From Hymenobacter oligotrophus (lineage in GTDB: Bacteria > Bacteroidota > Bacteroidia > Cytophagales > Hymenobacteraceae): a stretch of DNA of 64,000 bases. Positions within the stretch are counted from its first letter, which is position 1. Each line of letters begins with the position of its first letter. The stretch is taken from positions 3,348,001 to 3,412,000 of the forward strand of contig NZ_CP032317.1 of assembly GCF_003574965.1 (NCBI RefSeq). The letters are read 5' to 3'. The notes under the pieces are model-generated. The model saw only the letters and a list, made by a program, of their open reading frames with translations. It ran no database searches and had not been told where the DNA came from. Of this stretch, positions 17,848-24,837 are shown piece after piece. The translations under genes were made by a program, and so were the position numbers.

Positions 17848-18471
17848 ATGAAACGTACTGCTTTAATACTGCTGGGCGGCCTGCTCGTCGCCGGCTCGGC
17901 CCATGCCCAACTCGGCGTGAAAGCGGGCCTGAACGCCGCCGTGCTCGACGGCGACAACCTTTCGGCCCGCACCAAATTCAAAACCACGCACCACGTAGGT
18001 GTTTTCTACGAAACCAAAATCCTAGGTCCGGTCTCCATTCAGCCCGAGTTGCAGTACTCGTTGCAGGGCGGCAGCTTCAAGTCGGCCGTTACTAACTTCG
18101 ATACCAAGCTGCACTACCTCTACGCACCGCTGGTGGCCAAAGTGCGCATTGCCCGGGCCTACGTAGAGGCCGGTCCGCAATTCGGCTTTTTGCTGAAAGC
18201 CCGCGAAGAGGGCGAGGTAGTGGTGGGCGAAGATGAGAACGGCGCGGCCGTAGTGGCCTCGCGCGCCCGCGACGCTTGGAGCCGCTACGAGAAAACCGAC
18301 ATGAGCCTGTGCGTAGGTGCAGGCTTTAAGCTCATCGGCGGCTTGTCGGTGGGCGCTAGGTTTGTGGCTGGCCTCAGCGACGTGAACGATGCCAACCGCA
18401 TTACCGGCCTCAACGACGAGCGGCTGCGCAACCGCGTGGTGCAAGGTTTTGTAGCCTTTCAGCTGCCCTAG
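17848..18471 (+). CDS. PorT-like outer-membrane beta-barrel protein (copy 1)
   Basis: 207 residues from the ATG at 17848, which opens a Sec signal (MKRTALILLGGLLVAGSAHA). The mature protein is a small eight-strand-type barrel: LGVKAGLNAAVLDG, HVGVFYETKILGPVSIQPEL, LHYLYAPLVAKVRI, AYVEAGPQFGFLL, and a final strand ending VVQGFVAFQLP. This is the outer-membrane beta-barrel family widespread in Bacteroidota. It is a close tandem paralogue of the next gene. The stop codon TAG lies within the CCTAGG at 18467. Transported substrate, if any, is unknown. Confidence 0.9.
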   Translation: MKRTALILLGGLLVAGSAHAQLGVKAGLNAAVLDGDNLSARTKFKTTHHVGVFYETKILGPVSIQPELQYSLQGGSFKSAVTNFDTKLHYLYAPLVAKVRIARAYVEAGPQFGFLLKAREEGEVVVGEDENGAAVVASRARDAWSRYEKTDMSLCVGAGFKLIGGLSVGARFVAGLSDVNDANRITGLNDERLRNRVVQGFVAFQLP

Positions 18472-18592
18472 GTGGCTCGGCCGCCCGCGGTACCCAGGGC
18501 CAAGTGGCGGGGCTCACCCAAACATGCTATTGTAAAGGCGGCCGCAGCGCCGGAACTTGCGACGCTTTCTTACCTCTCGCGTCGTTTTCGCC

Positions 18593-19225
18593 ATGAAAAA
18601 AATCCTGCTGTTGTTGCTGCTGAGCGTGTTTACGGGTGCCGCCGCCCAAGCCCAGTATTTCGGCGTGAAGGGCGGGGCCAACGCCGCTGTGCTCGACGGC
18701 GAACGGATATCGGCCAAGTCGGATTACAAAATCACCTACCACGCCGGCGTCTTCTACAATTACAACATCATCGGCCCGCTCTCTCTGCGGCCCGAGCTGC
18801 TGTACTCGCTGCAAGGCGGCGAGTTTAAGGGCGGGCAGGAGGCCTACGAAACCAAGCTGCACTACCTCAACCTGCCCTTGCTGCTCGACGTGAAAATTGG
18901 CCCCGTGCACCTGCAAGGCGGGCCGCAGTTTGGGGTGCTGCTCACGGCCAAAGAGGCCGGCGTGTTCCTGACGGGCTACTCGCCCACTGGGCAGGCCCAA
19001 TACAGTAACCTGAGCGGCCAAGTAACCGACCAGTACAAGAAGCAGGACTACAGCCTGTGCGCTGGCCTCGAGTTGGAAGTGACCAAGAACCTTTCCCTAG
19101 GTGGCCGCTTCAACTCGGGCCTGAGCAACGTCGAGGACTTCGATGACATTCGCAGCGCCAACGACCCGCGCCTGAAAAACCGCGTGTTCCAGGGCTACCT
19201 CGCCATCCGGATGAGCAACAAGTAA
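18593..19225 (+). CDS. PorT-like outer-membrane beta-barrel protein (copy 2)
   Basis: 210 residues from the ATG at 18593 with signal MKKILLLLLLSVFTGAAAQA. It shares strand after strand with the preceding gene (FGVKGGANAAVLDGERIS, HAGVFYNYNIIGPLSLRPEL, LHYLNLPLLLDVKIG, VHLQGGPQFGVLL), so the two arose by tandem duplication and then diverged, mostly in the extracellular loop around residues 118-140. The 121-bp spacer may hold its own promoter, or the two may be co-transcribed. A shared bidirectional terminator follows. Confidence 0.9.
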   Translation: MKKILLLLLLSVFTGAAAQAQYFGVKGGANAAVLDGERISAKSDYKITYHAGVFYNYNIIGPLSLRPELLYSLQGGEFKGGQEAYETKLHYLNLPLLLDVKIGPVHLQGGPQFGVLLTAKEAGVFLTGYSPTGQAQYSNLSGQVTDQYKKQDYSLCAGLELEVTKNLSLGGRFNSGLSNVEDFDDIRSANDPRLKNRVFQGYLAIRMSNK

Positions 19226-19241
19226 CAGCTGCCAACCCACC

Positions 19242-19274
19242 AAAAAAGCCCGGCCACCTAGGCCGGGCTTTTTT
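19242..19274. terminator. Bidirectional terminator with CCTAGG at the loop
   Basis: 14-bp perfect stem (19242-19255, 19261-19274) with A6/T6 ends on both strands and the 5-nt loop ACCTA. CCTAGG (19257) spans the loop and the first stem bases. It separates convergent genes. Confidence 0.92.
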
Positions 19275-19282
19275 GTGCTAGT

Positions 19283-19951
19283 TTATTTTGCTGCCTGCTC
19301 CTGCAGGTGTTGGTTGTAGAGGCTGACGATGTTAGGCATATCGCCATAGCGAAACCCTTTCGCGCCTTGCAGAATCTGTTCCTTCACAGCCAAGCAGTCC
19401 TGCGTGTAGGTGCTCATTTGCTCCTGAAAGTCTTTGCGGCGCACGCGCTCCAATTTGTTGTTGTGCCGTACATACCATGTGCAGTCCGGAATTCCACTTA
19501 GGGCCCCCGTGAGTGCCGCAACACCTACGCCCATAAGCGGTACCGGAAACACCTTGGCATCAACGTACGCAAACAGCTCTACGGGTCCATCCACCACGCG
19601 GCGGGCCATTATTTGTGGGTGTGCGTCGTTGGGCAAGCGCATGGTTTCAAAGTAATTGCCGCGCACCGTCATGGAATGCAGCTTTTCTACTTTGGCAAAG
19701 GCCGGCTCCGGAAATGGGCGTACCTCAGGGCTGGAGTTGCGGTAGGGTACCGTGCCTTCGTACCCTAGCTCTTTCCAGGGTAAAAAAGCCCGAATGGTAC
19801 GTCCGTCGGCAGCAACAACCATGGTACCCAGACCAAAACTTGCGGTGGGTTTGGTATCCTGCCACCGAAGCGAATCGGGCGGCAACTTGCGTTGCGCAAG
19901 GGCCGGCGCCAACGCCATCAAAGCAAGTAACAGAATAGAGATACGCAGCAT
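19283..19951 (-). CDS. Exported protein of unknown function
   Basis: 222 residues from the ATG at 19951 with Sec signal MLRISILLLALMALAPALAQ. An in-frame extension to 19978 overlaps the hairpin of the neighbouring gene and is unlikely. The mature part has a glycine-rich hydrophobic stretch in the middle (VPLMGVGVAALTGALSGIP, about 135-155), a cysteine pair (DCTWYV, DCLAVKEQI), and a helical C-terminus (FQEQMSTYTQDCLAVKEQIL). I do not recognise a family. Monocistronic between two terminators. Confidence 0.75.
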   Translation of the reverse strand: MLRISILLLALMALAPALAQRKLPPDSLRWQDTKPTASFGLGTMVVAADGRTIRAFLPWKELGYEGTVPYRNSSPEVRPFPEPAFAKVEKLHSMTVRGNYFETMRLPNDAHPQIMARRVVDGPVELFAYVDAKVFPVPLMGVGVAALTGALSGIPDCTWYVRHNNKLERVRRKDFQEQMSTYTQDCLAVKEQILQGAKGFRYGDMPNIVSLYNQHLQEQAAK

Positions 19952-19962
19952 AGGCAAGCAAA

Positions 19963-19988
19963 AAGCCGCCTCAACCACGAGGCGGCTT
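19963..19988 (-). terminator. Terminator after the PmbA gene
   Basis: 10-bp perfect stem (19963-19972, 19979-19988), 6-nt loop, followed on the minus strand by TTTTTGC. It lies 27 bases after the pmbA stop and just upstream of the next gene's start. Confidence 0.75.
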
Positions 19989-20014
19989 GTAAGTTAAGCG
20001 GTTCCGGGCAAGGG

Positions 20015-21340
20015 TTACACCGCGTCGGAAAGCGAGGTGAAGGTGAAGTCGCGGATCTTCAGGGGCGGCACCAGGTTGCCGCCTAGGCGCTGCGCCCGGC
20101 CCACGGCCTCAATGTTGTTCAGCATAATCACCGGCGACTCGTTGAAGCGCATGTTCTTCACCGGGTGCTTGATTTTGCCGTTCTCGATGTAGAAGGTACC
20201 GTCGCGTGTCAGGCCCGTTACCAGCAGTGTCTGCGGATCAACGTCGCGGATGTACCACAGGCGCGTTACCAGGATGCCTTTCTGGGTGCTCTTGATGAGG
20301 TCGGCCGTGGAGGCGGTTCCGCCTTCCATCACAAAGTTGCCGGTAAAGCCCGTGGGCGCCACCTTGTTTTTCTCGGCCCAAAAGCGCGAGTAGTACAAGT
20401 TCTTCACCACGCCCTTCTCGATGATGGGCAGCTTTTTCACCGGCAGGCCTTCGTTGTCGAACACGCCGCTGGGTGCCAGCAGGTTGGTAGGGTCGACGCT
20501 GATGCTTACGCGCGGGTCGAACAGCTTTTCGCCTTTGCGCGTGCCGCCGCCTTTTTTGCTCAGGAACGAGCGGCCCTCGTCGGCCTCGCGCGCGTCGAAG
20601 GCCCACACCAAGCGGTTAATCAGGCCTTCGTCGGATACCAAGGCGGCGGGCTCCAGAATTACGGTGTACTTGCCCGGCTCAATGGCCTTGGCGCTGACGG
20701 AAGCCGAGGCCTTGTCGGCGGCTACCTTGGTCATGGCTTTGGCATCGAACTTGGCGGCATCGGTAAAGTCGGCCACGGCGTAGCCCGAGCCGAGGCCGTC
20801 GGGCGTGCGCACCGTCACCGAAAAGTCGAGGTTGGTGAACTGCTGGTAGGCCTCCAGGCCCTTGCTGTTGCGGATGGCCGCAAAGCTTGCGCCGTCCTCC
20901 AGGTAGCCAGCGGCCGTGAGCTTGCGCGCTTCGCACAGGGCTATGCTGTCGCCGGCGGCCTGGGCCCGAAAATCGGGCGTGATGCCGGCCGTGCTTTGGG
21001 CAAACGAGTTGGCCGTGAGGTACTGCTGCGGACTGAGGCGCGGCATGTAGTCGGGGTCTTCGGGCGCAAGGCGGGCAATTTCCTCGGCGCGCTGCACGCA
21101 GCGGCGCAGCGTTTCGTCGTCGAACTGGTTGCAGGTGGCCACGCCCGAGCGGCGCCCAAACCAGCACTGCACCACCAACGACACGTTATCGGCCGCGCCG
21201 GCCGTGGTTACGGTGTTGCGGGCGTAGCGCACGTTGCCGGAGGTGCGGCCGTTCAGGTTCGCCTCGCACTCGTCGGCTTTCGTGAAGCTCATGACCTTCT
21301 TCAGAATGGTCTGAGCATCATCTTTTGATAGGATAGGCAT
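20015..21340 (-). CDS. TldD/PmbA-family protease, PmbA (TldE) type, copy 1
   Basis: 441 residues from the ATG at 21340, matching the N-terminus of the second PmbA copy. The gene ends with the family's C-terminal barrel (NNIEAVGRAQRLGGNLVPPLKIRDFTF), and the GGGT / FDNEGLPVKKLPIIEKGVVKNL segment is the usual hinge before it. The PmbA subunit has no HExxxH motif; in characterised pairs it forms a heterodimer with TldD, which carries the zinc. No signal peptide is present. It follows TldD copy 1 with a 161-bp gap occupied by a structured repeat. About 70% identical by eye to the PmbA at 23295-24626. Confidence 0.92.
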   Translation of the reverse strand: MPILSKDDAQTILKKVMSFTKADECEANLNGRTSGNVRYARNTVTTAGAADNVSLVVQCWFGRRSGVATCNQFDDETLRRCVQRAEEIARLAPEDPDYMPRLSPQQYLTANSFAQSTAGITPDFRAQAAGDSIALCEARKLTAAGYLEDGASFAAIRNSKGLEAYQQFTNLDFSVTVRTPDGLGSGYAVADFTDAAKFDAKAMTKVAADKASASVSAKAIEPGKYTVILEPAALVSDEGLINRLVWAFDAREADEGRSFLSKKGGGTRKGEKLFDPRVSISVDPTNLLAPSGVFDNEGLPVKKLPIIEKGVVKNLYYSRFWAEKNKVAPTGFTGNFVMEGGTASTADLIKSTQKGILVTRLWYIRDVDPQTLLVTGLTRDGTFYIENGKIKHPVKNMRFNESPVIMLNNIEAVGRAQRLGGNLVPPLKIRDFTFTSLSDAV

Positions 21341-21370
21341 TGGTTGCTGTTGAGAGAGGAGAGAAGAACG

Positions 21371-21498
21371 TGTAGCGCTGAGTGGCACTCGGCGCTGGCG
21401 CCGCAGGCGCCAATCCGGAACTGTGCCGCTCGGGTTAAAGCCGCGCAGTTCCGGATGGCCGCCGTGGACGGCCGCGCCGAGTGCCACTCAGCGCTACA
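21371..21498. repeat. 128-bp nested inverted repeat (REP/MITE-like)
   Basis: Outer arms 21371-21395 and 21474-21498 are a perfect 25-bp inverted repeat starting TGTAGCGCTGAGTGGCACTC. Inside lie three more symmetric blocks: a 7-bp hairpin (21396-21412), an 11-bp pair ATCCGGAACTG / CAGTTCCGGAT (21413-21423, 21446-21456), and a GGCCG/CGGCC hairpin (21457-21473). Folded, this is a multi-branched structure. It lies between tldD and pmbA of copy 1. No open frame or transposase is seen. The shape fits a non-autonomous dispersed repeat; copy number elsewhere is unknown. Confidence 0.8.
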
Positions 21499-21501
21499 TG
21501 C

Positions 21502-23151
21502 CTAGATTTTGCGGGCCGTGTTGATGACGTTGACGCCGTTGAAGCGCGTGGTGGCCGAGCCGTGGCTCACGGCCGAGCTCTGCGAAGGCTGGCCTTTGCC
21601 GTCGTTGAAGAAGCCCACGAGGCGGTAGTCCGACTGGTCGCAGGTAGCGGCGCAGGAGTTCCAGAACTCCAGCGTGTTGGCCTGGTAGGCCACGTCCTCC
21701 AGCATGCCTGTGATTTTGCCGTTCTCGATGGCGTAGAATACCTGCCCGCCGAACTGGAAGTTGTAGCGCTGCTGGTCGATGGAGAAGGAGCCGTTGCCGG
21801 CGATGTAGATACCTTTCTCCACGTTCTTCACCATGTCGTCCACGCTCAGCTTTTGCGCGCCGGGGCGCAGGCTCACGTTGGGCATGCGCTGGAACTGCAC
21901 ATCCTGCCACGATTGCGCGTAGCAGCAGCCGTCCGATTCGTTCTGCCCCACGATGTGCGCCTGGTCGCGGATTTTCTGGTAGTCCACTAGCTTGCCGTCC
22001 TTGATCAGGTCCCACTCCTTGGTTTGCACCCCTTCGTCGTCGTAGCCCACGGCACCTAGGGAGCCGGGCTGGCGCTTGTCGGCCACAATGTTGACGAGCT
22101 TCGAACCGTAGGGCTTGCCTTGTTTTTTCCAGTCCAAAGTAGCGAACGAGGTGCCGGCAAAGTTGGCTTCGTAGCCGAGCACGCGGTCGAGCTCCAGCGG
22201 GTGGCCCACCGATTCGTGAATGGTAAGCCCGAGGTGATGCGGATCGAGCACAAGGTCGTACTTGCCCGGCGTTACCGATTTGGCCGTGAGCTTTTGCTTG
22301 GTTTGCTTGGCGGCCAGGGCAGCGTCCTCGAGGATGTCGTACGAGTTCTTGTAGCCGATAACATCGGAGCCGGCCGGGCCGGCAATCTTGTCCTGGGCTT
22401 TGGGGGTAAGGTACTCGTATCCCAGGCCCATGGAGGCGCTCAGGGCCTGCCGCGTCCGGAACTTGCCGGTGCTGCGGTCGACCACGGTAATGCCGAACGT
22501 GGGCCAAATGCGGTGGATGTCCTGGTCGATGTACGAGCCGTCGGTGGAGGCAAAATACTTCTGCTCGTTCACCTGAAACAAGGCCGAGTTCACGAACGAA
22601 GCGCCGTTCTCCATGGCCTTGGCGTTGGCAGCTAGCAGCAAGTCAACCTTCTGGGCAATCGGCACCTCAAAGGCGTTCTGCTGAATCGGCGCTTTCCACG
22701 ACACCTCGCCGTAGCCTTTTTGCGGGGCCAGCTTCACGGGCTCCTTCTGGGCTTTGGCGTTGGCCTTGGCAATTTGCACCGCTAGCTGCGCGGCCTTGGC
22801 CAGGCCAGCTTCCGATACGTTGTTGGTAGCCGCAAAGCCCCAGGTGCCGTTGGCAATTACGCGCACCCCGGCGCCGTAGCTCTCGGTGTTGGCAATGTTC
22901 TGCACCTGCTTTTCGCGGGTAAACAGCGCCTGATTCAGGTAGCGCCCAATGCGCACATCGGCGTACGAAGCACCGGCCGATTTGGCCGCGTTCAGGGCCG
23001 CGTCGGCCAGGCGTTTATTAATAGCGGCGTCCATCACCGGATCGAGCAGGCGGGCCAGCTCTACCGGCTCGCCGGCCAGGCTCGGGAACGAAGGCAGGAA
23101 CAGGGCACCGGCAGCCAGGCTGGTAAGGCCTACAAAGTCGCGACGTTTCAA
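21502..23151 (-). CDS. tldD: TldD-family zinc protease with Tat signal, copy 1
   Basis: 549 residues from the TTG at 23151 (KRRDFVGLTSLAAGALFLPS), which places a twin-arginine signal at the N-terminus. No ATG is available nearby, and the second copy has the same TTG context. The zinc motif is HESVGH (His312, Glu313, His317). The C-terminal barrel ends FNGVNVINTARKI. TldD acts with PmbA to cleave or degrade peptides (for example microcin B17 precursor and CcdA in E. coli). The Tat signal predicts periplasmic location, unlike E. coli TldD. It forms a pair with the next PmbA gene. Confidence 0.92.
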   Translation of the reverse strand: MKRRDFVGLTSLAAGALFLPSFPSLAGEPVELARLLDPVMDAAINKRLADAALNAAKSAGASYADVRIGRYLNQALFTREKQVQNIANTESYGAGVRVIANGTWGFAATNNVSEAGLAKAAQLAVQIAKANAKAQKEPVKLAPQKGYGEVSWKAPIQQNAFEVPIAQKVDLLLAANAKAMENGASFVNSALFQVNEQKYFASTDGSYIDQDIHRIWPTFGITVVDRSTGKFRTRQALSASMGLGYEYLTPKAQDKIAGPAGSDVIGYKNSYDILEDAALAAKQTKQKLTAKSVTPGKYDLVLDPHHLGLTIHESVGHPLELDRVLGYEANFAGTSFATLDWKKQGKPYGSKLVNIVADKRQPGSLGAVGYDDEGVQTKEWDLIKDGKLVDYQKIRDQAHIVGQNESDGCCYAQSWQDVQFQRMPNVSLRPGAQKLSVDDMVKNVEKGIYIAGNGSFSIDQQRYNFQFGGQVFYAIENGKITGMLEDVAYQANTLEFWNSCAATCDQSDYRLVGFFNDGKGQPSQSSAVSHGSATTRFNGVNVINTARKI

Positions 23152-23235
23152 GGTATTAAGGGTAAGGCGGTGAGAGGAGGGGGAGAAGTAGCTGGCTGGC
23201 GCATGGGTGCCAAGTAGGCACCTAGTGCTCAGTGC

Positions 23236-23270
23236 AAAAAGACCCCGCCCGGCCGGGCCGAACGGGGTCC
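23236..23270 (-). terminator. Terminator after PmbA copy 2
   Basis: Stem GACCCCG/CGGGGTC (23241-23247, 23263-23269) with an inner CCCGGCCGGG palindrome, followed on the minus strand by TTTTTGC. It lies 25 bases after the pmbA copy 2 stop and separates the two tldD-pmbA units. Confidence 0.7.
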
Positions 23271-23294
23271 GCAGCATGCGGCAGCGCTGTTGGC

Positions 23295-24626
23295 TTAAAC
23301 AGCGTCCGACAGCGAGGTAAAGGTGAAGTCGCGGATCTTGAGTGGGGGCACGAAGTTGCCACCCAAGCGCACCGGGCGGCCAATGGCCTCCAGGTTGTTG
23401 AGCATGATAATGGGCGACTCGTTGAAGCGGAAGTTCTTCACCGGGTGCTTGATTTTGCCGTTCTCGATGTAGAACGTACCGTCGCGCGTCAGGCCCGTGT
23501 ACAGCAGCGTTTGCGGATCAACGGGGCGGATGTACCACAGGCGCGTTACCAAGATGCCCTTTTGGGTGCTCTTGATGAGGTCGGCGGTAGAAGCGGTGCC
23601 GCCGGCCATGATGAAGCCGCTGGGGCCGGGAATGTCCGGAATACCAGCTTTTTGAGCCCAAAAGCGCGACGAGTACAGGTTCTTCACCACGCCCTTCTCA
23701 ATCCAGGTAGTCTTCTGGCGCGGGCGGCCGTCGCCGGCAAACACCAGGCCCGGAATGTCGGCCGAAGTGGGGTCGGAGTAGATGGTAACGCGCTCGTCGA
23801 AAAGCTTTTCGCCTTTCTTGTTGCCGCCCCCTTTTTTGCTCAGGAACGAGCGGCCTTCGTCGGCCGAGCGGGCGTCGAAAGCATTCATCAGCGCACCCAA
23901 CAGCGAGGCATCGGTGTTCGATACCAAAGCGGCGGGCTCCAGAATGACGGTGTACTTGCCCGGCTCAATGGCCTTGGCGCCTACCGAAGCAGCGGCTTTG
24001 TCGGCCGCAATCTGCGTCATGCGGCCCGCATCAAACTTGCTGATGTCGGTGAAGTCGCCGGCGGCGTAGCCCGAGCCGAGGCCGTCGGGCGTGCGCACCG
24101 TTACCGAAAAGTCGAGGTTGGTGAACTGTTGGTAAGCCTCTAGGCCTTTGTTGTTGCGCTTGGCAATAAAGCCCGATTCGTCTTCCAGGAAGCTAGCCGA
24201 GCTGAGCTTCTTCTGGTCGCACAGCTTAATGCCGGCCAAGGCTTGCGAGGCGCGGTAATCGGGCGTGATGCCGGCCGTGCTTTGGGCAAACGATGGAGCC
24301 GTGAGGTACTGCTGCGCACCCAGCATGGGCACGTATTCGGGGCTTTCGGGGGCCAGGCGGGCAACCTCTTCGGCGCGCTGCACGCAGCGGCGCAGGGTAG
24401 CGTCGTCGAACTGGTTGCAGGTAGCCACGCCCGAGCGTTTGCCAAAACGGGCCTCTACGGCCAGCGAAATATTGTCGACGGCACCGGCGGTGCTCACCGT
24501 GTTGCGGGCGGTCCGGATGTTGCCGCCGTTGGTGCCGTTGAGCGTGGCTTCGCACTCGTCGGCGGTGGTGAAGCTCAGCACCTTTTTCAGGATGCTCTGG
24601 GCTTCGTCACGGGAAAGAATGGCCAT
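23295..24626 (-). CDS. TldD/PmbA-family protease, PmbA (TldE) type, copy 2
   Basis: 443 residues from the ATG at 24626 (MAILSRDEAQSILKKV). It follows PmbA copy 1 closely along its whole length (NQFDDATLRRCVQRAEEVAR, GLEAYQQFTNLDFSVTVRT, KAIEPGKYTVILEPAALVS) and ends with the same NFVPPLKIRDFTFTSLSDAV. No HExxxH motif and no signal peptide, as expected for the partner subunit. The region around residues 300-345 (YSDPTSADIPGLVFAGDGRP) is where the copies differ most. It follows TldD copy 2 after 211 bp that holds another inverted repeat. Confidence 0.92.
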   Translation of the reverse strand: MAILSRDEAQSILKKVLSFTTADECEATLNGTNGGNIRTARNTVSTAGAVDNISLAVEARFGKRSGVATCNQFDDATLRRCVQRAEEVARLAPESPEYVPMLGAQQYLTAPSFAQSTAGITPDYRASQALAGIKLCDQKKLSSASFLEDESGFIAKRNNKGLEAYQQFTNLDFSVTVRTPDGLGSGYAAGDFTDISKFDAGRMTQIAADKAAASVGAKAIEPGKYTVILEPAALVSNTDASLLGALMNAFDARSADEGRSFLSKKGGGNKKGEKLFDERVTIYSDPTSADIPGLVFAGDGRPRQKTTWIEKGVVKNLYSSRFWAQKAGIPDIPGPSGFIMAGGTASTADLIKSTQKGILVTRLWYIRPVDPQTLLYTGLTRDGTFYIENGKIKHPVKNFRFNESPIIMLNNLEAIGRPVRLGGNFVPPLKIRDFTFTSLSDAV

Positions 24627-24666
24627 TGTAAAGGAAAGATCTTGAGGAGGAGAGAGGAGGAAGAAA

Positions 24667-24829
24667 GCTCCCCTCCTCAGCTGAGGAGGGGATGCGGCCA
24701 CGCAGTGGACGCTGGGGTGGTTGGCGGGCGTCGGATAGTAACTACCTAGGCAAACAACGTCAGCAACGACGTTCAACCACCCCAGCCGCAGCTGCGCCGC
24801 GGCGTCCCCTCCTCATCTGAGGAGGGGAG
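24667..24829. repeat. Composite inverted repeat between tldD and pmbA of copy 2
   Basis: Two palindromic ends, CCCCTCCTCAGCTGAGGAGGGG (a 22-bp palindrome given here as its halves CCCCTCCTCAG and CTGAGGAGGGG, 24670-24691) and its near copy at 24806-24827. They flank an inner pair GGGGTGGTTG / CAACCACCCC (24714-24723, 24774-24783). The central part holds a CCTAGG (24745). I recall similar blocks between genes in related Bacteroidota (recollection, not checked). No coding capacity. Confidence 0.75.
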
Positions 24830-24837
24830 TTTGGGGC

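Noticed and set aside
20165-21328. 387-codon open frame opposite PmbA copy 1
   Set aside because: A similar antisense frame occurs opposite PmbA copy 2, as expected from duplication of the real gene; no family features.
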